Positions 40,942 to 51,429 of a stretch of 64,000 nt of DNA are shown piece after piece. Source of the DNA: Beroe forskalii. Lineage: Eukaryota; Ctenophora; Nuda; Beroida; Beroidae. The position numbers and the translations under genes were made by a program. The DNA is taken from assembly GCA_011033025.1 (NCBI GenBank), contig WFMF01000107.1, positions 248,001 to 312,000 on the forward strand, in the 5' to 3' direction. The notes beneath the pieces were generated by a model. The model was not told the origin of the DNA and searched no databases. It saw only the letters and a program-made list of their open reading frames with translations. Each line of letters starts with the position of its first letter. Position 1 is the stretch's first letter.

Positions 40942-43179
40942 ATGGAGAAAGAAGTTGATAATGCTCTGTCAACTATCCATCAGCGTGTCAACGGGGTGAG
41001 TTGAGAGATTTATAGCTGAAATAACAAACCACATTATCGTAACAAGATATAGTGGAATCTTATTTTAAGCTTTTTGCTGGAAATACGTACGACAGTTGCT
41101 CCTCTTATCTGGGTCATGCAACTTCCGTAGAATCCGGTACGAAAGGACCAAAAATAATTTGATTATCAGTTCAAGATATTTTATTTCCCCGTAAAACTTG
41201 CGTAAAGTCAGAAACCTGTTCTGAGTGACGTACGGCAGTTTTAGATTAAAACTTGTACTTGACTGTTTGAACGTCCCTAGTAGATAACAACCGGTTACGT
41301 GGACCGGTAAAATGTGCCTTTTTGACATACAACACGTGTCACGTGTGCGTTGCATATAATTAAATTCCAGTTCAACCTGATTTTACAAAATAATTTTCAT
41401 TTTCGATATTCTTTACGTGCAACTTCGTTTCTTGTCTCTAGTTGCACTTTCGTTTTAGGCTGTTAGGGCCAGGGCTAATTTCCCATTTATCAACTTATCA
41501 AGATTCCTTTCCTTCTCTTCTTGAATTTGTATTTTCCTCACCCCCTTCCATAACTGAAACTTTCTTATTAGTGAGGTAGAAGTCGTCCGCTATTGAAATG
41601 GTTGACGTCAACTAACAGTAATTGTCCCTGGCCTTTTGGACTACACCTATTTCGTAATTCTCTACTCCCAAAGTCCTAAGTCCCCCTAAGACCGTCCCTT
41701 GTAATTCGTCAGGTGAAAGGATCCCTGCAGACGTTCATGAGGAAGCTGGAGATGGGTGGGGTGGTGTGGCCGGATGTCAGTGAGAACTTCAGTACCCTCG
41801 CCGGACAACTCAACTTCCTGCAGAAAGTCCTCACTAAAGAAGAAGTGGGTATTACCCAGTGTGGGGAAGAGATTTTATGATTTGCAGAACCATACCTACA
41901 ACTTTAAAAGTTCAAATGATTTTATAGTACGCATTCTGATTTTCAATTATCAAGTTATCAAATGCTACTCGTAAATTGTAAAACTGATTGATTGATTGGA
42001 TTTTTTGTGCATTTCTGAATTCTACTAACTATCCTTTCAACCCCTCAAACTCTCAGACCCCTGAGCTACAGAACCTAGTCCTGCTGCCGCTGATGACCAA
42101 CACAGGCCCTGACGCTACCCTCGAACAACTGACAGAAGGCAGGATACCCTTCCTGGCGCCTGACAGTCTGCCCAACTACCTCCGAACTAAACTGGACCTG
42201 GAAATCGAGAGGAAGCAACAATTCGTCGACACCGAGGTATTTTTTATTGAAGGATTATCAGTTGGTAAATCAGGTATTACGGAGTAGTCATGTAGTACTG
42301 CTGTAGGCTTAGTATTCTGAGTTGTATTTATCTACTGTCGTAATTTGTTATTGTTACAGTATGCATCAAATTTCAACCTTGTGATTCATATTATAATCGC
42401 AATTTTGAAATTCAAACTACGTTGTAAATTGAAAGATTGAAGAACAGCCTTTCATGTTCCCAAATACCAAAATCATAAATTTATTTGAGTATTAAATGAC
42501 TTAAAATGCTCGAGGTAATACAATTTATCTCATCCTGATTTCGGTATTTAATAAAAATAGGCATGTAATTCAGCTCATTTCGTGTTTTGTTACATTAGTC
42601 AACGTGTAGATTTGGCATTTCCTTTGAAAGTTTTAAACGAAGGAGATTTCTACAGTAGATGATTTGGGAAAAAGAGTACAACAAACAAAAAGAATTGCTT
42701 TTCAACCAATTTGCCGTTAATTGTTTGCTGTTTCCGCAGGTGAACAGGATATCAGAGCACAATCTCCAGCAGCAAATCTGTGATATCAACAACCTCTCAG
42801 ACTCTATTTCAGGTATCTGGGCTCTCTTTCAGGTATAACTGCTCATGATACTTTAAGTAATCTTTTCAAAGATCACATCAGTTTTAACACACTGAATCAG
42901 CCATTATATCAGGTGTAAAATCACATCAGTTATCCAGTTATCATCTCAATGTCTCAGGTCTGATCCAAACATCACATCAGTTCTAACCCACATTTCACTT
43001 TTCACTTTAGAATAATCATGCCAGGTCTGATCCAGTCATCGCGAGACAACTGGGACGACCCTGCCCCCAGTTCCAGATCCTCGGAATGTGAAAACAAGGA
43101 ACTTGTCAAGCTCATGTCAGCCCTTGAAACCGGCAAAGGACTTCGGATAAATACCCGAAGGAATGCTAGCACCAGGTAG
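40942..43179 (+). CDS. MED8: Mediator complex subunit 8
   Basis: Five exons: 40942-40995, 41713-41844, 42057-42236, 42740-42812 and 43025-43179, giving 197 residues; human MED8 is longer (about 268) because of a Gln/Gly-rich C-terminal extension that is missing here. Matches to the family include the N-terminal coiled coil (ALSTIHQRVNGVKGSLQTF), WPDVSENFSTLAGQLNFL, the P-rich turn (LVLLPLMTNTGPDATLEQL), TEGRIPFLAPDSLPNYLRTK and the distal ETGKGLRI. MED8 sits in the Mediator head and links to TBP and RNA polymerase II. Exon 4 ends with two donor sites 20 bp apart (TTTCAG followed by GT both times); only the first keeps the frame into exon 5. Confidence 0.92.
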
Positions 43180-43729
43180 CGCTTGATTCAATAGCATCGG
43201 TGTGTGATGTTGCTACTCGATGAGTTGAAAGTTTCATTTGTGAGTTAGAGGTGCGGGAGTTACTGTATTTAATCTGATGCCAGTCAAGACTCAAGCATTT
43301 TCATATATATGACGGAAGGCTGCTATGAAATCTTATCGGATATTATTAAATTACAATTTTTTCGTTGAACGACGGTAGATTTTTTTATGAATGCATTTCA
43401 CGAGCTTCAAATTATGCTAAATATCATTATTTTGTTTATAAACTTATAAATTATTATTTTATTTGTTATATTGCATATTTTTTAAATATTCGCTTATTTA
43501 GTGGCTTCATTTTATTCGGACTCATTATTTATTGTTTTGAAGCTATAGAAGTATAGCTCAGGCTAAAATAACGTGTCGTAGTAGTAAGCAATTTGTTGAC
43601 TTTTCTATTTCGAAAACTTCAAATTATTATTAGTAAAATTGAACACAGATTTTCTTTGAGTTCTAATTATTAATTACACCTTTGTAATTCTAAACACCCC
43701 CCACTATTTGAGTTAGGAAGGCACGTGAC
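43180..43729. other. Spacer between MED8 and AGXT2
   Basis: About 0.55 kb, very AT-rich. A TTAG acceptor-like site just before the AGXT2 start codon (about 43716) could end a 5' UTR intron; this is inference. Confidence 0.45.
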
Positions 43730-45307
43730 ATGATATCCTCCAAGCTCCTCCCACGCCTGTCAAACTCCGCTACAGCTCAGATCGGAAGTGTTACTTCCCG
43801 TGCGGCCCTGGGCACCACCAACCCCCAGGAAACAGCAACCCCTGACCTCCCAGTCATGCCCCCATGCGACTACACCCCTCCCACCTACACTGGTCCTCCT
43901 AAAGAGGAAGTCCTGAGAGTGAGAAAACAGCTTGTCAACCCTGCCGTACACAGACAAACTTACTTCAAAGACCCACCTCTCTTCACCGCTGGAAAAGGAC
44001 AGTTTCTCTTCGATCACGAGGGTAGGCGGTATCTGGACATGTTTGGTGGGATATGTACGGTGGGAGCCGGACATAGCCACGATAAGATCAACTCTGCGGT
44101 GCAGGAGCAAATGTCCCAGCTAACCCACATCTCCAACTGCTTCGTGCACCCTAAGATCAGCGAGTATTCCCAGGAAATGGTAAAGAGGTTCCCAGCAGAT
44201 AGCGGACTGAGTGTCGTGTACTTCTGTAACAGTGGCTCGGAAGCCAATGATCTGGCCATGTTGATGGCAAGGGCTTACACGGGGTACCCTAACATCGTGG
44301 GGTTGAGAAGGGCATACCACGGGGCAGGGGTGGGTACCCTGCCTCTAACCAGCATACCCGCATACCGGCATGCCACCCAACCCATCACTAACATCACCCA
44401 TGTCATGTCCCCTGATGTGTACAGGGGTTTCTGGGGTGGAAGTCACTGTAGGGATGGTCTGGCTCAGACTCTGAAGTCCTGTGACTGTGAGGCTGGGGTG
44501 TGTGAGGCTAGTCAGAACTACGTACAGGAGTACCGGGACCATCTCCACAATCTCTGTCCTGCTGGGAAGGGTCTAGCTGCTTTCATTGGGGAGGGTCTGG
44601 GAGGCGTGTCAGCAGGGATACAGCCTCCCATAGGGTACTACAAGGAGGTCTTTGAGATCACCAAGTCCTACGGAGGTCTGAACATCATGGACGAGGTTCA
44701 GTCTGGTTTCGGGAGGCTGGGCATCCACTTCTGGGGCTTTGAGTACCACGGAGTTACCCCTGACATTGTGACAGCAGCTAAAAGCATCGGTAATGGCCAT
44801 CCTCTGGCAATGTGTATCACTCGTCCTGAGATAGCTGAGGCCTTCGCTAACAGCTCCTTCCACATCAACACCTTTGGAGGGAATGCGGTGGGATGCGCCA
44901 CGGGGCTGGCTACACTGAAAGCTATTGATGAGGATGGGCTGATGGAGAACAGTCATGTCGTGGGGACACATATTATGGAAGGGCTGTTACAACTCCAGCA
45001 AAAACACGAAGTTTTAGGAGACATCAGAGGGAAAGGACTCTTCATAGCCATCGAGTTTGTGGAGTCAAGGAGCACATTGAAACCCCTCCCTAACTACCAT
45101 CTCAATGCCATTGTGGAGAGGGTGAAGGACCTTGGTGTTATCATTGGCAAAGGTGGGGTCTATGCTAACTGTTGTAGGATTCAGCCTCCCATGTGTATTA
45201 CCAAGGAGGACGGGGACTTTACGTTAGCTGTGCTGGATAGGGCTCTGACTGAATATTCACAGGGACAGTTGAATGTGGAATCCTTCAATCCTAATCCGGC
45301 AAAATAG
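43730..45307 (+). CDS. AGXT2: Alanine-glyoxylate aminotransferase 2 (class III, PLP)
   Basis: A single open frame of 525 residues (human AGXT2 is 514). The N-terminus is rich in Arg, Ser and Ala without acids (MISSKLLPRLSNSATAQIGS), consistent with a mitochondrial presequence. Class III aminotransferase landmarks: YLDMFGGICTVGAGHSH, FCNSGSEANDLA (about 166-176), the PLP-contacting Asp in NIMDEVQSGFGR (D321) and the Schiff-base Lys in TAAKSIGNGHPLA (K351). Known AGXT2 transfers amino groups from alanine and related donors, such as beta-aminoisobutyrate and dimethylarginines, to glyoxylate or pyruvate. The Cys-rich insert (KSCDCEAGVCEAS) matches the AGXT2 branch. No intron interrupts it, unlike all neighbours, so a retrocopy origin is possible, but the frame is intact. 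GC content is higher than the flanks. Confidence 0.95.
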   Translation: MISSKLLPRLSNSATAQIGSVTSRAALGTTNPQETATPDLPVMPPCDYTPPTYTGPPKEEVLRVRKQLVNPAVHRQTYFKDPPLFTAGKGQFLFDHEGRRYLDMFGGICTVGAGHSHDKINSAVQEQMSQLTHISNCFVHPKISEYSQEMVKRFPADSGLSVVYFCNSGSEANDLAMLMARAYTGYPNIVGLRRAYHGAGVGTLPLTSIPAYRHATQPITNITHVMSPDVYRGFWGGSHCRDGLAQTLKSCDCEAGVCEASQNYVQEYRDHLHNLCPAGKGLAAFIGEGLGGVSAGIQPPIGYYKEVFEITKSYGGLNIMDEVQSGFGRLGIHFWGFEYHGVTPDIVTAAKSIGNGHPLAMCITRPEIAEAFANSSFHINTFGGNAVGCATGLATLKAIDEDGLMENSHVVGTHIMEGLLQLQQKHEVLGDIRGKGLFIAIEFVESRSTLKPLPNYHLNAIVERVKDLGVIIGKGGVYANCCRIQPPMCITKEDGDFTLAVLDRALTEYSQGQLNVESFNPNPAK

Positions 45308-46014
45308 ATGCGATTTCCTATTTTATTAAATCTCATGAATTTTAAGTTGTTTTGAATTTTGAAAACTATGCAATTACTGTTTATATCAGAAGTTAAATGA
45401 TAATTGATTTAATGGGGATAATTTTTGAGGCCACCGCAACGATGGTTTATAAAATAAGGGATTGCTGTGTTATGTTTTGATTTGATGACTTGATAAATGC
45501 CCTTTATGTTCACATGAAGCAAAATATATGAAATGCTTCTTATTGATTGCAAAATAGCAAAACTGTAATTTACATCTTCCATTTTCAATTTTCGACGGTA
45601 TCAAAATATTGAATAATGTGAAATAAAACAATTTATTACAGCGCATTCTTAATCAACTCTAAACTTTTATTCTTCAGAATATTTATTGAACTATTGGTGA
45701 ACTTGACGATTATATTTTTATTATGTCGATGATTTTTGTACTTTTGAATATTTATGGATGAAGATAGAATATTTTTAATTTTTAGAAAACGTTGGGTCTT
45801 TTTTGACTGAAAATCAAAGATCAAACCATTACATCACCCGGCATGAATTAAATAATTCTGAATTCGTTGATATCTGCAAAGTAAGTTCATTCTACCTTAA
45901 ATTAGTGACCTTACCAGAACTGGTGGTGAAGTTTTGAGTCCTTTCTGTATTCTGTAGCAAGAAATGAATTCAGAGTGGCACTGTAATTATTAATGCTTCC
46001 AGAATTGAGAATTA
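45308..46014. other. Spacer between AGXT2 and MITD1
   Basis: AT-rich 3' flank of AGXT2. AATAAA occurs near 45622. No gene recognised. Confidence 0.5.
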
Positions 46015-46235
46015 TTTGAATCTGAATAGAGGTCTTATTCCCAGATTTTAAGATGTGAATAGAACCCCTCTATCATTAGATTTTAGGATGAGATAGAATC
46101 TGAATAAAGCCCCTCTTTCATTAGATTTTAGGATGAGATGGAATCTGAATAGAACCCCTCTCTCGTTAGATTTTAGGATGAGATAGAACCTCAATAAAAC
46201 CCCTCTCTCGTTAGATTTTAGGATGAGATGAGGAG
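46015..46235. repeat. About 46-bp tandem repeat with repeated acceptor-like sites, upstream of MITD1
   Basis: Four to five copies of a unit containing TTAGATTTTAGGATGAGAT. Each carries a TTTTAG acceptor-like site, and the last copy runs directly into the MITD1 start codon. If MITD1 has a 5' UTR intron, its acceptor has been multiplied here. Confidence 0.8.
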
Positions 46236-49200
46236 ATGGATATGTTGGATGAAGCAGAGCAGACACTAAACGCTGGACGGGTTAAGGATGAGGAGGGGAA
46301 GTTTGCAGAAGCTTTCGCTCTCTACCAACATGGCCTGGAGAAACTCATGGACAAGTTAAAACGTGCGTTTAATCACACGTACTAAATAACTTTAATTAAT
46401 TTAGCTGCTTTTCTAAGTTTGATATTTCAGTGAAAATCTGGTAAAATATTCGTTTTGTCACTGATGACTGATATGACTGAAAGTGTTGAGTTGGTTTAAC
46501 ATAATTCGTTTAACTGCCCATTATTATTGGTTTAATGACCTCAGTGTATATTTTCAGAGCCCATGTCCTCGGAGAAGAAGGAATACTACAAGAACATCAT
46601 CACAGATTACATGGCCAGAGCTGAAGTCATCAAGAAGAAGAAAGACACCGGTGAGATATTTTCACAGTTTAGAACAAATCTTTCCAATTTCACAGTTTGA
46701 ATTCTATGACGATTTTTCTTTCCCTCTAAACCCCTTGTATGAAAGTATGAAGTTAAATACCTCACTTGTTCTGATGGAAATCTTTCACCTTAACCCCTCC
46801 CTCTCTTCCAGCCACAGAACCTCTGGTACAAGAGATAAGGATCCAGAACGAAGACACGGGTTGGACCTTCCGTAGGATCCTCGCTAAACCCATGGCAGAC
46901 TCGCCCACCCACATTAGGATACAGGACCCTTACCTTCATGCTAGACATCAGGTGACCGGGTTTGATGGGAATTGTATGCAGTTTAGAACATGATGGATAG
47001 CATCTAGTAAACCAATGGGACACCAACTTAGTGATCCTGCAACTCACACCACATTTTAAGATCAAAACGATCCATTTGATTTAGTTCCAACTCTTCCTTT
47101 GCCCCATTTCACACCTCTAACACTGTTTGAAGTTCGGGTGTTGTGTTAACTGTTGCAGGTGGTTAGTTAGCTAACTTGGTGGCCCTGTGTGAACTCTTCG
47201 CTACGCTCTCCTCTATCTCTCACATCAGAGTCATCACCAGAGCTGCACCCACCGTAAGACTTGCTTTTTTCTTCTTTTTTAAGTTTTTAGTTTGTTATAT
47301 TCAAATTCAAATTTAATCCTCAAATCACGATATAATTAGTTGTTCATGATTCAGTTTAGCTGATATCAAATTTTGTTCCTGAGACATACCACTTTCCAGA
47401 GTGAACAGAAATCGATGCAACAGAAGTGCATGCGAGACTTAGGGCAGAGTCTGTCTGAGAAGAACATAACCCTCGTAACAAACTACTCAGAAACCTTGCA
47501 TGACAGAGAGGTAACGCTTATCAAGTCTTAAAATCAGCAGATTGTTGATTCGATAATATCAAAATGGACATTCTTGCGAACACGGTAACTCGGTAATCTG
47601 CCGATGCACACCTGGGGCACAACCTGGGCACACCTGGGGCACATCTCGGGCACATTTCGGGCACACCTCGGGCACACTTCGGGCACAAGACACACCTGGG
47701 GCACATTTGAGTACAACCACCCGGGGCACACCTCGGGCACCCTGGGGCACACTTGGGCACATCTCGGACACAATTAATGCACAAACCATATCTGGGGCAC
47801 AACCAGCTGAGGGCACATCTCGGGCACATCTGGGGCACATATCGGGAAATGAAGCAACTGGCTCAAATTCCACGTGCCTTATTTCAATGTTATCAAGACG
47901 AAAATCCTGTGTAATATTTCTACAACGTTCACGTGCTCCACAATTCCCATCCCCCTTTATTTCATTATCGAATAAGTTAAAAAGATGATTGAATTCAAAT
48001 CTTCATTGCAATATCATTAAAAAATTGAAATAGTGCCGATACCATCTTCAGCATTTCTGTGTTCAACAAAATACAACTTTGCAGAAATTCGATAAACCCA
48101 TCGATGAAGATGCTTGTAATCCAAATGATGATTGATGAATCACTGATTCAGGCTACAGGTATACTAATCAATTAGTGTGTATTTGTTTTTCCAACTCACC
48201 GATTTTAAAATCTTATTCCTATGATACAGGAAAATATAGGTACCTTTCGGACTGATTTGCCCTGCTAAAGCAGGGCTCGGTTTGCAAAGCAGGGCAAAAA
48301 GAAGGGCAAAGCAGGGCACCCTGCGAAAGAAGGGCAAATTGGCAGCTATGACCATGATAGAGGACCATAATAAAGGACCAGGATAGAGGACCATGATAGA
48401 GGACCACGATGGAGTCCCATGATAGAGGAACACGATAGAGTCCCATGATAGAGGACCAGGATAGGGGATCAGGATAAAGGACCAGGAAAGAGTACCAACA
48501 TGCATTCCAAGTGATCAGATCGCTTGTCAGTGCATGCGAATGGCAGTAACCAAATAACAAGCTTTGAAACATACCCCTTGGAGTATAAAAGTTACAATCG
48601 CATGAGTTCCTCATTACCATCGTATACAGCTACTTCTACCTAAGTACCTACTACTCTACTTAACATGGTTCTTCGTTCTGGTACTCGACTCTCCCGCCGT
48701 GTTCCTCCCCACGGCGGGAGACAGCCCATTTCCTACGGAAATGGGCTGTCAATGAGGGAAGCTTTTGCAGCAAGCAAGATCACTCGCTCTAACTTCTACA
48801 ACCAACGCTTCCTGTTTGAACTGAACACTGTTGACAAGGAGGAGTATGCGAGAATCCTGAACGACAATCCAAAGGCATCTGTGAGAAAGCTCAACGTACT
48901 TAGCAGAGAGCGTCTTGGTCAATCACCCTGGAAAGAGATGTTCTGCTCCCTCCAAGAGAACGAGCAACTGCTTAGATCAACGATTTAGTTTGTTTATTTA
49001 TTATATTATGTTGTGTGATTGAGTAATTTCTAAACAGTTATGCTAAATCTTGAGCGCTGTCACTGAATATGACTATAATTCTCGAAATGTGCCCCAGGTG
49101 TGCCCGAGATGTGCCCCAGGTGTGCCCGAGATGTGCCCCAGGTGTGCCCGAGATGTGCCCGAAATGTGCCCTCAGCTGGTTGTGCCCCAGATATGGTTTG

Positions 49201-49642
49201 TGCATTAATTGTGTCCGAGATGTGCCCCAAGTGTGCCCCAGGGTGCCCGAGGTGTGCCCCAGGTGGTTGTACTCAAATGTGCCCCAGGTGTGTCTTGTGC
49301 CCGAAGTGTGCCCGAGGTGTGCCCGAGATGTGCCCCAGGTGTGCCCCAGGTTTGCCCAGGTTGTGCCCCAGGTGTGCATCGGCAGATTACCGAGTTACCG
49401 CGAACACCTATGAGAAATCTTCAATTAATCATACCCAATTTAATATTTACCTTTCAATGATTCACTGATCCCCTTATCTTCCCCAGATCCGGTTTAAGAA
49501 CGATAACAACGTTATCTGGGTTGTTATAATGGGCCGAGGCTTGGATATCTACAAGAAACTACCGAGTTGGTTCCATCTGGGAGCTACGGATTACCAGTAC
49601 AGGAAATGTCACGAAGTAACCATAACTCTGACTCGGGGATGA
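46236..49642 (+). CDS. MITD1: MITD1, ESCRT-III-binding MIT-domain protein
   Basis: Six exons: 46236-46362, 46558-46650, 46812-46951, 47167-47253, 47400-47510 and 49487-49642, totalling 714 nt (237 residues; human 249). The N-terminal MIT domain is three helices (FAEAFALYQHGLEKLMDKLK, then YMARAEVIKKKK). The C-terminal phospholipase D-like, membrane-binding domain reads IRIQDPYLHARHQLANLVAL, SETLHDREIRFKND, MGRGLDIYKKLPSW and YRKCHEVT, all close to MITD1. The family binds CHMP1/IST1 tails and stabilises the midbody in abscission. Exon 4 must use the TTAG acceptor at 47166; the CAG eight bases earlier leads to a stop. The last intron contains a complete 1.8-kb TIR element, yet the frame across it is intact. 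An exon upstream of the ATG is possible. Confidence 0.92.
48584..48590 (+). promoter_or_regulatory. TATA box for the element's internal ORF
   Basis: TATAAAA lies 75 bp before the ATG at 48665, in the same orientation, within an otherwise mixed-sequence leader. This spacing would place a start site about 30 bp downstream and leave a leader of about 45 nt. Confidence 0.5.
48665..48988 (+). CDS. Unrecognised 107-residue protein inside the TIR element
   Basis: The frame runs from ATG at 48665 to a stop at 48986-48988 and sits in the spacer between the inverted arms. It begins basic (MVLRSGTRLSRRVPPHGG). It then has a segment that could form a helix-turn-helix (LSMREAFAASKITRSNFYNQ) and a charged helical second half (DKEEYARILNDNPKASVRKL). 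I do not recognise the family. The codon content and upstream TATA box suggest a real gene carried by the element. Two perfect hairpins lie within its first 30 codons (48691-48750). It could be a DNA-binding accessory protein of the element; that is inference from the segment's look only. Confidence 0.5.
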   Translation: MVLRSGTRLSRRVPPHGGRQPISYGNGLSMREAFAASKITRSNFYNQRFLFELNTVDKEEYARILNDNPKASVRKLNVLSRERLGQSPWKEMFCSLQENEQLLRSTI

Positions 49643-50401
49643 TAGATTAGATCGATTTGAGACTTGTCAACATGTCAAATTTGAAATTGCAGTCGCTATT
49701 ATACTTCGAGAATTCGAACTCCGTGTCCAAAGAATCAAATCACCATTAATATTAAACGCGATCAGAGTTAAAATGTTTTATACTAGAGCTAGTTCTTTCG
49801 ATTTGTTTTCATAGACTTAGTTTCGGGAACTAACCATATTTTGAGACTATTATTTAAGTTCGCCTTGAGCAACAATTTCTATACCGTTCTTAAGAAAGTT
49901 CGATACTGTATGTTATGTAAATAATTTTAGTTTTGATTTCTATTGACTTGAATTAACTCAATTGTTTAGATGGCTTCTGCATTGATTCCCTACCTCAAAA
50001 TCATTTCCCAAAATAGCTTTAAAAGTCACAAGTCACGCATGATAGCATAACATGCTCATTGTTGCGTTTAAATAACCTTCATCGTGTTCAAACAAGACAT
50101 TGGTGAAATAAGAAAATAACTTTTGCTCTAAAGTTTCTTCTTTTATTTGAGCGTTTCATAAGAAATTAAAACTTAAGAACCATGAAATGCCCAGATAATT
50201 AATTAAAATGGAGTTGACCGCACTCCTGGATCATCAGCCGGGTCAGATCCGCGGCAGTGGGACCTCTGACAAAACCAGAGGCTGGCACGAAGAGGCTTAC
50301 CAGTCCTCCCCCCACTGTGGCCCCTGGCGAACCAGGGACCGTTATAAAATCGTAAAATATGGTGGATAAAATCATGGAAAGTGGTAGATGTCGTCATCGT
50401 C
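49643..50401. other. Spacer between MITD1 and the minus-strand membrane-protein gene
   Basis: The 3' ends of two convergent genes. AT-rich, with no coding frame recognised. The segment at 50210-50330 is more GC-rich and probably belongs to the 3' UTR of the minus-strand gene. Confidence 0.45.
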
Positions 50402-51429
50402 TTACTCCGGTATGGCTATGATGACGTGATCAGACGCAGGCTCCAAGTCAGGCGGGCTCTGGTCTGGTGGGGTGGTGTCCTGGTCCTTTTCCTCACCATG
50501 ATCTGACAGAGGAATTACCACTGACTGGTCACCAGGTTCTTCCGGGGTTTCAGCAGTTTCCTCCTCTTCTTTCTTATCTTCTTTCTTTTCCTCTTCATCT
50601 TTGGCCGGATCTTCAGCTCCTTTTTCCTCCTCTTCCATATCAACTTGCAGCGCAAGTTTTTTTTGTCCTACCATCATCAAGGGTGCGCGGACAAAAGCCC
50701 ACCCGGACATAACCCCACCTTAGAGCACAAATTGCGCGAAAGGGACGCTCGTGCGTAATCCTGTGACGCAATGGTTACGGTTAGGGTTAGGACGTATGGT
50801 TCGCACGAACGTTCCCATTGCGCAATTTGTGCTCTAAGGTGGGGTTATGTCCGGGTGGGGTTTTGTCCGGGTGGGGTTTTGTCCTACCATCCTGTCCAGC
50901 AGTACCGGCATGACTGATGTGCACCACCTTAGGCTCCATCCTCTTGGCGATGGTAGGACAAAACCCCACCCGGACAAAACCCCACCCGGACATAACCCCA
51001 CCTTAGAGCACAAATTGCGCGATGGGAACGTTCGTGCGAACCATATGTCCTAACCCTAACCGTAACCATTGCGTCACAGGATTACGCACGAGCGTCCCTT
51101 TCGCGCAATTTGTGCTCTAAGGTGGGGTTATGTCCGGGTGGGCTTTTGTCCGGGTGGGCTTTTGTCCGGGTGGGCTTTTGTCCGCGCACCCTCTTGGCCA
51201 TTCTCTCCAGATGCCCCACCAGCATCTCCATGGACTCTGTCAACTCGTCCACGTTGATCTCGCTCGACTCCGCGATGTCGTCGAGTTTCCGCTCCAAGTC
51301 CGTGATGCTCCCGGTCGGAGCAACTCTTCTCTGTGCCAAGGTGATGAGGAGAATAGCGCTCGATACTCCGATAATCAGGGTTATCAGAGCCAGCGCACAA
51401 ATCAGCAGAATGTCGGGGGTTCCAATCAT
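50402..51429 (-). CDS. Small single-pass membrane protein with acidic tail; introns are mobile-element copies
   Basis: Three exons are inferred: 51190-51429, 50888-50942 and 50402-50667, totalling 561 nt (186 residues). The N-terminus MIGTPDILLICALALITLII forms one membrane segment. It is followed by a coiled-coil-like stretch (SITDLERKLDDIAESSEIN) and, in exon 3, a very acidic Glu/Lys-rich tail (EEEEKGAEDPAKDEEEKKED) ending AIPE. The family was not recognised. Exon 2 (55 nt) is required: joining exon 1 directly to exon 3 breaks the frame. Both introns are near-identical sequences in opposite orientation (separate entries), and the splice choice given is the one that keeps all three exons in frame. 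Function unknown; a regulator or adaptor anchored in a membrane is one possibility. Confidence 0.65.
50668..50887 (-). mobile_element. Introner-like element forming intron 2
   Basis: A 220-bp intron with donor GTAGGACAAAAC and acceptor GATGATGGTAG. Outside repeat-number differences it matches intron 1 in inverted orientation, with only two substitutions noticed. Its own ends form inverted repeats (CACCCGGACATAACCCCACC facing its complement). GATGGTAGGACAAAA occurs at both the start and just past the end, so the first bases of exon 3 may be element-derived. A clean target duplication is not evident. Confidence 0.8.
50943..51189 (-). mobile_element. Introner-like element forming intron 1
   Basis: A 247-bp intron. 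On the minus strand the exon ends GCCAAGAGG, the element starts GTGCGCGGACAAAAG (supplying the GT donor) and ends TTTTGTCCTACCATC. GCCAAGAGG is then repeated and supplies the AG acceptor. Splicing AAGAGG to AGGATGGAG keeps the frame, adding one Arg. Three copies of CACCCGGACAAAAGCC lie at one end and two variants at the other. Confidence 0.85.

Larger units (their letters stand above)
47584..49399. mobile_element. 1.8-kb TIR element with 8-bp target duplication, in MITD1 intron 5
   Basis: Inverted ends starting GGTAACTCGGTAATCTGCCG extend as roughly 270-320 bp arms made of variants of GTGCCCCAG and GTGCCCGAG (47584-47850 and 49085-49399). The 8-bp direct repeat GCGAACAC flanks both ends (47576-47583 and 49400-49407). 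An 8-bp duplication fits hAT, P or foldback-like elements. The arms are imperfect but still align over their full length. Inside are a second minisatellite (about 48355-48495, unit AGAGGACCA-type), a TATA box and a 107-codon frame. No transposase is recognised. Confidence 0.9.

Noticed and set aside
43760..44971. Several minus- and plus-strand frames over the AGXT2 gene
   Set aside because: Shadows of the conserved 525-residue frame; none resembles a known family.
47534..47873. Overlapping frames of CPRCAPGVP-type repeats on the minus strand
   Set aside because: They are translations of the GTGCCC minisatellite arm of the TIR element; the same happens in the other arm at 49069-49413 in three frames.
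50775..50790. Telomere-like GGTTAGGGTTAGG
   Set aside because: Only two units, mirrored within the inverted element copies; it is part of the element.
50787..51257. Frames reading SGWGFVRVGFCP and similar
   Set aside because: Translation of the TIR arms of the introner-like elements, open on both strands because the repeat unit avoids stops.
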